Of a DNA stretch of 5,627 bases, positions 1-5,562 are shown piece by piece. Source of the DNA: Planctomycetaceae bacterium (GTDB taxonomy: Bacteria > Planctomycetota > Planctomycetia > Pirellulales > Thermoguttaceae); the NCBI GenBank assembly GCA_031257725.1, contig JAIROD010000142.1, positions 1 to 5,627 of the forward strand. Direction: 5' to 3'. A model generated the notes under the pieces. It saw nothing but the letters and a program-made list of their open reading frames with translations, was not told the origin of the DNA and searched no databases. Numbering within the stretch: position 1 is the stretch's first letter; each line of letters starts with the position of its first letter. The position numbers and the translations under genes are program-made.

Positions 1-1
1 A

Positions 2-106
2 AAAACGCAAACTCAAAACGAATGGTTAGTTTCAAAAATTGCCGAGTATCAACTTCAGGTCAAAGAATTAATCGAACAAAAAACTGCTCAAGCGGTTGGA
101 AAATAA
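2..106 (+). CDS. C-terminal end of a protein of unknown function (5'-truncated by window edge)
   Basis: An open frame enters from the left edge and ends at TAA 104-106, giving 34 residues. It reads as a charged, helix-forming tail rich in Gln, Lys and Glu (...SKIAEYQLQVKELIEQK...), ending in AVGK. Leu, Ile and Val recur at roughly heptad spacing, so a coiled coil or amphipathic helix is likely. No domain can be recognised from this fragment and no function is assigned. The other frames here are broken by stops or give unlikely protein. The gene converges on the kinase gene, with about 100 bp between the two stop codons. That gap has only weak pairing (CCCAA at 112-116 with TTGGG at 142-146) and no clear intrinsic terminator. 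Confidence 0.55.
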   Translation, partial: KTQTQNEWLVSKIAEYQLQVKELIEQKTAQAVGK

Positions 107-203
107 TCAGTCCCAACACAAATAGGAAGCGTTTGTTATTTTTGGGTCGGGTGTGATTGCCCAAGTTGCGTCTATTTTGTATGGTTAGGTAGAGAAAAGG
201 TCT

Positions 204-220
204 AATTATTAGAGATTCCC
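204..220. repeat. Solo end of the 3113-3211 inverted-repeat element
   Basis: This 17-bp stretch (AATTATTAGAGATTCCC) matches 16 of 17 bases of the right arm of the MITE-like element at 3194-3210. In reverse complement it matches all 17 bases of the left arm. No further element sequence is recognisable on the left, so it is a solo end or remnant. It contains the kinase stop codon (209-211) and the codons for the last residues, Gly-Asn-Leu. Confidence 0.5.
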
Positions 221-1738
221 ATTGTTTTCTTTTCTTTGAATTGTTTTATGGGCGGCATCGAGAATTTGGACGAGGAGCGGGTCGGAGTATGAAAAATTTA
301 ATTCGTAAAACCGACGGAGATATTCTTTGGCAGTTTCCATATCATCTTGATTCTCCGCCGCACACCACGCTAAACCGGCAAGCCCCAACGCTTGATCTTC
401 CACTTCAATGTCACTGAAATTGGCAAACTCCTGAAAAATAGGAAGTGAATTAATCGAATCGCCGCGAGTTCCTTCGTGAAAATAACAACGAATCAATTGG
501 CGTTTCGCTTTACGTCCCCAGAGATATTCCTCTTCAGGAAAATAATCGAGAATACTTTGCCATGCCTCTGTTGTATTCAGAATACAAGCATAAACCCATT
601 GTTCCGAAACCGTGTCCCGTTTGGCAATCCGAGATGAAACCGGTTTTTCCAATGGGTCTGACATTGAGTACACTCGAAGAAAACCAAGCGTCAACCCCGT
701 TAGAAACACCAACGGAAAAATCAATAATCCCAAAAAACGGAAATTATGTTGCCGATTTTTCAACTGGTTTTCTTTTTGCAAAACTCGTTGAAGTTTTTCG
801 GTTGTTGCGAGAAGCCGTTGGTCGGTGCACCCGATAAAAAAACGATCCCAACCGCCCAACCGTGAAGACGCTTCCGTATCGTTCAGGTAAACCGTATAAA
901 GTTCACGCAACTCCAACTGAACATCATAAAACGACTGAAAACGTTTTTCTGGCTGTTTTTCGATCATTCGATGGACAATCCGTGCCAAAGGCGGCGGAAT
1001 ATCCGGTCTTAATTTTTCCAGCAGTTCCGGCAGCTGGTTGACATGCTGCAACGCAACCGAAAGAGCTGTTTCACCGCGAAACGGCGGATGTCCGGCCAAG
1101 GCGTGGTAACTGGTTATTCCGAGCGAATACAAATCACTGCGATGATCCAACGGTTTTCCTTGCGCCTGCTCCGGACTCATATAAAGCGGAGTTCCAAGCG
1201 TCATACCGATTTGTGTCAACGCGGTGGCGGAAGTTGCGGAACCGTTGGAACCGCTCACCCGTGCCAACCCGAAATCGGTAATTTTCACGTCGCCGTTATC
1301 ACCGAGTAAGATGTTGTCCGGTTTAATGTCCCGATGAACAATGCCGTTTTGCGCCGCATGTTCGAGTGCGGATGCGACATACCAGAGAATATCCGCAACT
1401 CGTTGAAACGGCAACGCTCCCTCGCGATGAATCAATTCCTGAAGCGTTTGTCCCTGAACATATTCCTGAGCAATAAACCAAAAACCGTCAAAACAATCCG
1501 TCTGAAATATCTGAACAAGATTCGGATGACTTAACGCCGCTATCGCTTTAGCCTCACGGACAAAACGTTTAATATACGTTTCGTCGTGAGCCAGTTCCGG
1601 TTTTAGAAATTTCACCGCAACTCGACGACCCAATGAATGTTGCTCCGCCAGGTACACTTCCGCCATCGCTCCACCGCCAATTTTGCGAAGAAGATGGTAG
1701 TCTCCAAATTTGCGGTTCGTTAAATCGTTGCCGTGCAT
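209..1738 (-). CDS. Membrane-anchored Ser/Thr protein kinase (Hanks type, PknB-like) with helical extracytoplasmic domain
   Basis: Numbering is from the ATG at 1738 (509 aa). The kinase domain covers about residues 14-280. It has the Gly-rich loop IGGGAMAEVY (20-29), catalytic Lys43 in AVKF, a candidate helix-C Glu62, HRDIKPDN (135-142) with Asp137, DFG (155-157), a Ser/Thr-rich activation loop and the SPE motif (188-190). All catalytic residues are present, so it should phosphorylate Ser/Thr on partner proteins. A positively flanked hydrophobic segment at about 333-354 is a single membrane span. The remaining ~155 residues are helical, possibly TPR-like, and should lie outside the cytoplasm. 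An in-frame TTG at 1786 would add 16 residues (525 aa). I prefer the ATG because it leads straight into LTNRKFGDYHLL, although neither start has a good Shine-Dalgarno. The gene is divergent from the OmpA-like lipoprotein. The kinase call is firm; its substrate and signal are unknown. Confidence 0.93.
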   Translation of the reverse strand: MHGNDLTNRKFGDYHLLRKIGGGAMAEVYLAEQHSLGRRVAVKFLKPELAHDETYIKRFVREAKAIAALSHPNLVQIFQTDCFDGFWFIAQEYVQGQTLQELIHREGALPFQRVADILWYVASALEHAAQNGIVHRDIKPDNILLGDNGDVKITDFGLARVSGSNGSATSATALTQIGMTLGTPLYMSPEQAQGKPLDHRSDLYSLGITSYHALAGHPPFRGETALSVALQHVNQLPELLEKLRPDIPPPLARIVHRMIEKQPEKRFQSFYDVQLELRELYTVYLNDTEASSRLGGWDRFFIGCTDQRLLATTEKLQRVLQKENQLKNRQHNFRFLGLLIFPLVFLTGLTLGFLRVYSMSDPLEKPVSSRIAKRDTVSEQWVYACILNTTEAWQSILDYFPEEEYLWGRKAKRQLIRCYFHEGTRGDSINSLPIFQEFANFSDIEVEDQALGLAGLAWCAAENQDDMETAKEYLRRFYELNFSYSDPLLVQILDAAHKTIQRKENNGNL

Positions 1739-1837
1739 GATTATTGGGGGGTGTCTTTGTGCGACTTGTTCGCCTTGGTGGTTCAATGTTCATGGTTTGG
1801 GGAAAATGTTGAAAGGGGTTAGGGAAAAGGTCTATTT

Positions 1838-1866
1838 ATATTATGTTATTTTTCATAAAATCGCAA
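1838..1866 (-). promoter_or_regulatory. Candidate sigma70-type promoter for the kinase gene
   Basis: Read on the - strand: TTGCGA (1866-1861), 17-nt spacer, TAATAT (1843-1838). Each hexamer matches its consensus at 4 of 6 positions. It lies about 100 bp upstream of the preferred kinase start, inside the AT-rich divergent region. The spacing is right, but the AT-rich setting makes chance matches common. Confidence 0.35.
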
Positions 1867-2016
1867 GCGGTATGAACATTGTAATCGTTGTAATCTGCTG
1901 TTATTTGACCTGAATTTTGCTGAAATATCAAAAAAAACCGACCTGTGTTCTATTTGGGTTGTAATATAAGGGTGTACATTTGATCGTGACCCGTTCCCCT
2001 TCCCCCCTCTGGAAAC

Positions 2017-3114
2017 ATGTCTCGTTTCATAAACAACCGGCGATCCGTTCGAATCAAAAGCGTTTGTCTGACGTTTGTGATCGGACTTGTTTTTTTCAGT
2101 TCCGGTTGCCGAAGTTTTTCTCACAAGCCGCAATCGGCATTTCAACCGGTTCCCACTCAACCTGTTCCGGCTCAAACAGATTCGGTTCAATCGGGTTCCG
2201 TTTTATCTGACCCCACTCAACCCGTTTCTGCATTACCGATTTCCGAGCAATTTGCCTCAACTCAACCTATTCCTTCTATTCCTTTTCACCCCAATTCAAC
2301 ACAACGGATTGCACCAACGACAATACCGCCGGTTTCCTCGTTGCCGATTCCCACGACTTCGTACCGACCGCCTACATTTTTGGAATTGGAAAACCAATCG
2401 CCATCTTCTTCTGAAAAAACGATGTCATTTCGTCCGATTACTCCCGCCGGTTCTTCGACACCTTCTATTACTTCTGCTATTTCAGAAAAACCGATTCCTG
2501 CAAGTGTGAGTATTACGGCAAGTCCAACTGTCAATAATTCTGCAACAACATCCAATGAGGTTGACGTTTTGAACCGACGAATTACGGAGTTAGAAAAAGC
2601 GTTAGCGGAAAAGGAAAAGAAAGCCGGACAGGAAAAACAACCAACCGTTGTTTCAAAACCTATTGTTCCGCCAATTCCGGTGTCACGTTGGATTCCGACC
2701 ATTACTCATCCGGAAGTTACTGTATATTCTGATGGTGAACGGGTTCGCATTGAGATTACCGATCGTGTTCTTTTCCAGTCGGGAACTTGGCGATTAAACC
2801 CCAACGCCGAAGAATTGCTCCGTAAAATTGCCGGAGAAATTCGGGCGAATGATCCGGAATCTTTGTTGGAAATCGAAGGTCATACTGACGGTGTGATGAA
2901 CACTGATCCGGCAAACGCCGCACAAAAACATGATATTTCGTCGGCGAAAACGATGGCGATTATGGAATATTTTGTTCGTTCTCTCCGTTGGAACGCGACA
3001 AGAATTAAAACCGGCAGTTTGGGTTCGAGCCAACCGGTTGCCGATAACAACACTCCAGAAGGCCGCGCCCGAAACAATCGGATTGAGATTGTGGTATTGC
3101 CGAAAAAACAATAG
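2017..3114 (+). CDS. OmpA-family (OmpA/MotB C-terminal domain) lipoprotein with Pro/Ser/Thr-rich linker
   Basis: The 365-aa protein starts with a lipoprotein signal: basic MSRFINNRRSVRIK, a hydrophobic core, then FFSSGC with Cys31 as the likely lipidated residue. The lipobox is not ideal (Ser at -3). Residues ~35-180 form a low-complexity linker rich in Pro, Ser, Thr and Gln, with degenerate TQPVP/TQPIP repeats. Residues ~181-205 are a short charged coiled coil (RRITELEKALAEKEKK). The OmpA-like domain covers ~240-361, with FQSG (253-256), LEIEGHTDG (284-292) and TPEGRARNNRIEI (346-358). Such domains bind peptidoglycan non-covalently, so this protein probably ties a membrane to the wall layer. 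The usual Arg of the LSxxRA motif appears as Lys311. A weak GGAAAC precedes the ATG. The stop codon TAG borrows its G from the adjacent repeat element. The gene is divergent from the kinase and convergent with rpsI. Confidence 0.87.
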   Translation: MSRFINNRRSVRIKSVCLTFVIGLVFFSSGCRSFSHKPQSAFQPVPTQPVPAQTDSVQSGSVLSDPTQPVSALPISEQFASTQPIPSIPFHPNSTQRIAPTTIPPVSSLPIPTTSYRPPTFLELENQSPSSSEKTMSFRPITPAGSSTPSITSAISEKPIPASVSITASPTVNNSATTSNEVDVLNRRITELEKALAEKEKKAGQEKQPTVVSKPIVPPIPVSRWIPTITHPEVTVYSDGERVRIEITDRVLFQSGTWRLNPNAEELLRKIAGEIRANDPESLLEIEGHTDGVMNTDPANAAQKHDISSAKTMAIMEYFVRSLRWNATRIKTGSLGSSQPVADNNTPEGRARNNRIEIVVLPKKQ

Positions 3115-3211
3115 GGAATCTCTAATAATTCAGAATTTACCGAAAGTTAGCAATGCGGGGCAAGCCCGCGCCGTTAACTTTCCATAAATTCGGAATTATG
3201 AGAGATTCCCT
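3113..3211. repeat. 99-bp MITE-like imperfect palindrome between convergent genes
   Basis: The left arm (3113-3151) and right arm (3173-3211) are 39 nt each and pair at 34 of 39 positions. The outermost 11 bp (AGGGAATCTCT / AGAGATTCCCT) are perfect. The 21-nt centre holds a second hairpin, GCGGG (3155-3159) with CCCGC (3165-3169). TA lies at both edges (3112-3113 and 3211-3212), as expected for a TA target duplication of an IS630/Tc1-mariner-type MITE. There is no coding capacity. As RNA it would fold into one long stem. Read from rpsI, it is followed by a T-rich run (TTGTTTTTT), so it could end rpsI transcription. The family is not identified. Confidence 0.75.
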
Positions 3212-3221
3212 AAACCTTACC

Positions 3222-3647
3222 TTAACGTTTTGAAAATTGTGTACCTCGTCGTGCTTTTCGGAGACCGTATTTTTTACGTTCCACTTCCCGAGCGTCACGG
3301 GTTAAAAGACTGTGTTCACGTAATTTTGGTTCGGTTTCCGGGTCGAATTTTTTGATAGCGCGTGCGATACCGAGTTTACAAGCGTCTGCCTGACCGGTTG
3401 TACCGCCGCCTTCGACCTGAATCAGAACATCGACTTCATCTTTTTTCTCCGTCAACACCAGCGGAGCCAATACGGTACTCCGTTGCTGAGCCGTTTTGAA
3501 AAAATCTTCTAATTCACGGCGATTGATGCTGATTTTTCCGGTTCCCGGACGCACCCGAACTCTTGCGACCGACGATTTACGTCGCCCTGTTCCGAGAAAA
3601 TCATTTTTGCCGTTGCCTTCGATAATAAATTTACCAAAATGAACCAT
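3222..3647 (-). CDS. rpsI: 30S ribosomal protein S9 (uS9)
   Basis: This 141-aa S9 carries the family hallmarks: LGTGRRKSSVARVRVRPG (18-35), GGGTTGQADACKLGIARA (80-97), LLTRD (114-118), and the basic tail ERKKYGLRKARRGTQFSKR. In S9 the terminal Ser-Lys-Arg contacts P-site tRNA on the small-subunit head. The N-terminus, MVHFGKFIIEGNGKNDF before LGTGRRKSS, is longer than in many ~130-aa homologues. The start is constrained: no other start codon lies between this ATG and the conserved core, and an in-frame TGA sits five codons upstream. The leader is A-rich with no Shine-Dalgarno. The gene follows rplM by 95 bp in the classic L13-S9 order and is probably cotranscribed. Its 3' side abuts the palindromic element. 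Confidence 0.97.
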   Translation of the reverse strand: MVHFGKFIIEGNGKNDFLGTGRRKSSVARVRVRPGTGKISINRRELEDFFKTAQQRSTVLAPLVLTEKKDEVDVLIQVEGGGTTGQADACKLGIARAIKKFDPETEPKLREHSLLTRDAREVERKKYGLRKARRGTQFSKR

Positions 3648-3742
3648 TTTATTTTTTAATCAATAATTAGAGTGAACCGTAAAACTGTAAAATTATGTGA
3701 AAATAATCACTAACGTGTTTTGGTGTTGTAGCATTATTTTAT

Positions 3743-4183
3743 TTATTTTTTTGCTAATTCAATTACTTCCGGTTGTTGAGCCTGATGTGGGTGGGCGACT
3801 CCGGATCGGTAAACTTTCAGTTTTGAGAGCATTTTTTTGGCGAGTTTATTTTTTGGGAGCATTCGCCGAACAGCTTCTGTTAAAACAATTTCGGGATTAT
3901 GTTCCAACCGATGTCGGGCGGTTTCGGTTCGAAGCCCGGGCCATTTGGTGTACCAGGTATATTTCTTTTGATCGATTTTTTTCCCTGTGAACACAATTTT
4001 ATCGACATTGGTAACGATCACATATTCACCGGTATCGACATGCGGCGTATAGGTTGGTCGGTGTTTTCCCATGAGAATCATTGCAATATCGCTTGCCAAA
4101 CGTCCGACAACTTTGTCGGTTCCATCGACGAGGTACCATTTTTGTGGGACTTCGTTCGGTTTTGCCATATAGGTTTTATCCAT
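3743..4183 (-). CDS. rplM: 50S ribosomal protein L13 (uL13)
   Basis: This is a full-length L13, 146 aa from the ATG at 4183. Visible motifs are KWYLVDGTDKVVGRLAS (15-31), MGKHRPTYTPHVDTGEYVIV (38-57), KKYTWYTKWPG, and RRMLPKNKLAKKMLSKLKVY near the C-terminus, then HPHQAQQPEVIEL. L13 is an early-assembling 23S rRNA-binding protein of the large subunit. A TTG at 4201 would add six residues (MGELII), but the ATG is preferred because MDKTYMAKPNEV matches planctomycete L13 starts as I recall them. The leader has only a weak GCGAG about 9 nt upstream. The gene is first in the rplM-rpsI pair, with its own promoter candidate at 4239-4266. In E. coli this operon is autoregulated by L13; no equivalent site can be recognised here. 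Confidence 0.97.
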   Translation of the reverse strand: MDKTYMAKPNEVPQKWYLVDGTDKVVGRLASDIAMILMGKHRPTYTPHVDTGEYVIVTNVDKIVFTGKKIDQKKYTWYTKWPGLRTETARHRLEHNPEIVLTEAVRRMLPKNKLAKKMLSKLKVYRSGVAHPHQAQQPEVIELAKK

Positions 4184-4238
4184 AATTATCAGCTCGCCCA
4201 ATTTACATGAATTGAAAGTTTAATTTAAAGAAAACGCA

Positions 4239-4266
4239 ATTTTACACGTTTTTCTTTTCTTGCCAA
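4239..4266 (-). promoter_or_regulatory. Candidate sigma70-type promoter for rplM-rpsI
   Basis: Read on the - strand: TTGGCA (4266-4261), 16-nt spacer, TAAAAT (4244-4239). Each hexamer matches its consensus at 5 of 6 positions. It would start transcription near 4232, giving a leader of about 50 nt before the rplM ATG. An A/T tract (AAAATTTTT, 4283-4275 read on -) lies just upstream and could act as an UP-like element. Confidence 0.55.
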
Positions 4267-4269
4267 GAC

Positions 4270-4300
4270 GGGGGAAAAATTTTCCCCCCCTTATTTTTTT
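4270..4300 (+). terminator. G/C-clamped hairpin with T-run, oriented for + strand transcription
   Basis: GGGGG AAAAA TTTT CCCCC (4270-4288) is a near-perfect palindrome, and TTATTTTTTT follows at 4291-4300. This is the pattern of an intrinsic terminator for + strand transcripts, yet both flanking genes are on the - strand. Read on -, the stem is preceded by an A-run and lacks a U-tract. It may still help end the 4313-4969 transcript, or block antisense transcription. The minimal loop means the inner A-T pairs probably open. Confidence 0.4.
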
Positions 4301-4312
4301 CCTGTGGTGATT

Positions 4313-4969
4313 TTACCACAATTTCCACCAAGGTTTTTCTATTCGGTGAACAGGTTTCGCGATTTCGGGATATTTATTCTGTTTATGGGGAGTGGTGTGA
4401 CCTTGTTTATGGGTTTGAGTTCGTGTGGGGTCTTCCATTCCAATAATCAACACTTTCGAAGTGGGATGAGCAAACAGCGAATCGGAAAAACCCATACGCC
4501 GTGAAATCCGCATTGCTCCATCGGCGAGCATGTCTTCGGTGGTGATTCCGGTCTCTTGGGGCAGCGGTTCGCCGAAGTCTTCCAGTATTTCAAAATTCTG
4601 GATATTGAGACCACGCACTTTTTCCGGCGAATACAAATAAAAAGCACAAGTCCCCGAAACACTCTCTATCATATAACCAAAAATAGTGATTTGGAACTGA
4701 GAGGCGCATGCCTTACATTTTTCCTGATCGAGGATCATCACCATTTCCCGATCCAAAACGGCAGTCCATGTTCCGTTGTAGAGGACTGCTTTGTGAACGA
4801 TGTTGTGAGGACGTGAACGTCGGGGCCAATTGGTGTAGTCCCAAATCTGCGGCAATCCTTTAGCAACTTCAACCGTGCCGGTTGTCCGATATCCGAAACA
4901 AGCAAACACGGACGGCAATTGGGACATCATATCCCCTGCAAACAAAATCAAACTGTGATTTGCACTCAT
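4313..4969 (-). CDS. Conserved-looking hypothetical protein, 218 aa
   Basis: I do not recognise the family. The frame is well supported: ATG at 4969 is preceded by AGGAGG with 8-nt spacing, the strongest ribosome site in the window, and the codons give a balanced, globular protein. Residues 1-180 mix hydrophobic strands and charged turns (HSLILFAGDMM, IWDYTNWPRRSRPHNIVHKAVLYNGTW in two blocks, FQITIFGYMIESVSGTCAFYLY, SKVLIIGMED). There is no signal peptide or membrane span. CKAC at 85-88 is a single CxxC-like pair without an obvious partner, so a zinc site is unproven. Residues ~181-218 form a basic, His/Lys/Thr/Pro-rich, probably disordered tail ending in WWKLW. The stop lies within a 6-bp hairpin (4303-4320). 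It sits upstream of rplM on the same strand, but rplM has its own promoter candidate, so cotranscription is uncertain. Confidence 0.8.
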   Translation of the reverse strand: MSANHSLILFAGDMMSQLPSVFACFGYRTTGTVEVAKGLPQIWDYTNWPRRSRPHNIVHKAVLYNGTWTAVLDREMVMILDQEKCKACASQFQITIFGYMIESVSGTCAFYLYSPEKVRGLNIQNFEILEDFGEPLPQETGITTEDMLADGAMRISRRMGFSDSLFAHPTSKVLIIGMEDPTRTQTHKQGHTTPHKQNKYPEIAKPVHRIEKPWWKLW

Positions 4970-4977
4970 TGGACATT

Positions 4978-4983
4978 CCTCCT
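4978..4983 (-). promoter_or_regulatory. Strong Shine-Dalgarno (AGGAGG) of the 4313-4969 gene
   Basis: AGGAGG on the - strand lies 8 nt before ATG 4969 and settles that start. The other genes in the window lack such a motif. A 4-bp hairpin (ACGG 4985-4988 with CCGT 4994-4997) lies directly upstream and could modulate access, but it is small. Confidence 0.7.
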
Positions 4984-5084
4984 AACGGAAAAACCGTCAA
5001 ATAAAAATGATCAAAACAATAACCCTTTAAACACGAGTAATCCGGACAAAAAAAGGAACAAGGTTAATCTCCTAAAACATAACG

Positions 5085-5090
5085 ATTATA
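5085..5090 (-). promoter_or_regulatory. Candidate -10 box (TATAAT) upstream of the 4313-4969 gene
   Basis: A perfect TATAAT on the - strand lies 115 bp upstream of ATG 4969. No acceptable -35 hexamer is found at 15-18 nt spacing, so the call rests on the -10 alone in an AT-rich stretch. Confidence 0.3.
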
Positions 5091-5138
5091 TAAAATGTGT
5101 CATTATTCCAGTAGAAATTTCGGTTTAACTGCAAAGGT

Positions 5139-5209
5139 CGCCAAGATAACGCAAAAAATGCAAGGTTTTTTTTAATTCATAATTCATAAAACCAAAAGTA
5201 TTCTTGGCG
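5139..5209. repeat. Nested inverted repeat (71 bp), intergenic
   Basis: Outer arms CGCCAAGA (5139-5146) and TCTTGGCG (5202-5209) are perfect complements. Inside them GGTTTT (5164-5169) pairs with AAAACC (5188-5193). The centre has a tandem ATTCATA. The left flank carries GCAAAGG...GCAAAAAATGCAAGG. It looks like an intergenic palindromic repeat; no coding sequence is present. Confidence 0.45.
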
Positions 5210-5342
5210 AAAAATTTTATTAACTCATAGCATACGTTGCGGTTAAAATAGAGAACCGGAAAAAATACTGAAATATTACAAAATATTAAAAAATTAGACA
5301 ATAAAAGTCAATAGACACTGGGGAGTGTTTAGCGGAACATTG

Positions 5343-5468
5343 CCTGACATCTATGGGGGTCTCGCATGTTTCATGGCGTCAGGATTCAGAGCCGCGTTCA
5401 GAGACGCAACCGGAAGGTTGCGGACAATCAAACCGGTGCTTTAAACTCTAAAAGTGTGTACTCTTGTC
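5343..5468. other. Structured segment with consecutive hairpins, possible RNA or decayed element
   Basis: Three pairings follow one another. CCTGAC (5343-5348) pairs with GTCAGG (5378-5383). CGCAACC (5405-5411) pairs with GGTTGCG (5416-5422) across a GGAA tetraloop. GACAA (5423-5427) pairs with TTGTC (5464-5468). A competing GCGT/ACGC stem (5394-5397 with 5404-5407) overlaps the second. Just outside, ACACT (5315-5319) pairs with AGTGT (5324-5328) across GGGG. Pairing is the same on either strand apart from G-U pairs, so strand is unknown. It matches no RNA family I know. Confidence 0.3.
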
Positions 5469-5562
5469 AACCTTCGCCCTGAAAAGGCAATACATACCAG
5501 CCCGCCGTATCGCGGCGGGTTCGATTGCCCAAGAAATCAACGCCCTGTAAGGGCAATTGATT
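5469..5562. repeat. REP-like hairpin repeat pair
   Basis: Two related units, CGCCCTGAAAAGGCAAT (5475-5491) and CGCCCTGTAAGGGCAAT (5541-5557), lie 66 bp apart in direct orientation. Between them is a strong hairpin, CCCGCCG (5501-5507) with CGGCGGG (5513-5519). The second unit forms GCCCT-GTA-AGGGC, extended by AATCAA (5535-5540) with TTGATT (5557-5562). The arrangement resembles REP/BIME-type extragenic palindromes, which in other bacteria are mobilised by Y1 (IS200-like) transposases; no such gene is in the window. Confidence 0.5.

Noticed and set aside
1569..1793. 74-codon - strand frame starting with ATG at 1793, just upstream of the kinase start
   Set aside because: It overlaps the kinase gene in another frame and encodes an Arg/Pro/Ser-rich sequence with no domain; the kinase frame is certain.
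2087..2509. 140-codon + strand frame overlapping the lipoprotein gene
   Set aside because: It encodes a Leu/Phe/Arg-rich shadow of the same low-complexity sequence; the lipoprotein frame has a signal peptide and a conserved domain.
2286..2702. 138-codon antisense frame across the ompA-like linker
   Set aside because: It is a shadow of the low-complexity Pro/Ser/Thr coding stretch, rich in Gly, Glu and Val, with no start context.
3664..3710. Small stem GTGA/TCAC in the rplM-rpsI gap
   Set aside because: It has only 4 bp with an AT loop, which is too weak to call a regulator or terminator.
4919..5128. 69-codon + strand frame at the 5' end of the unknown gene
   Set aside because: It is antisense to the start of a well-supported gene, Asn/Lys-rich from AT-rich DNA, without a domain or ribosome site.
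5343..5468. SRP RNA, tmRNA, RNase P RNA or group II intron domain V
   Set aside because: The hallmark sequences of these RNAs are absent; a GTCAGG and a GGAA loop alone are not enough.
5353..5482. Two small + strand frames (ATG 5353, 32 codons; ATG 5366, 38 codons)
   Set aside because: They overlap each other in different frames inside the hairpin cluster, and their sequence follows from the palindromes. The GGGGG upstream of 5366 is only a poor ribosome site.
5469..5562. CRISPR array
   Set aside because: Only two imperfect, palindromic units with one spacer-like interval that itself forms a hairpin; there is no regular repeat-spacer pattern.
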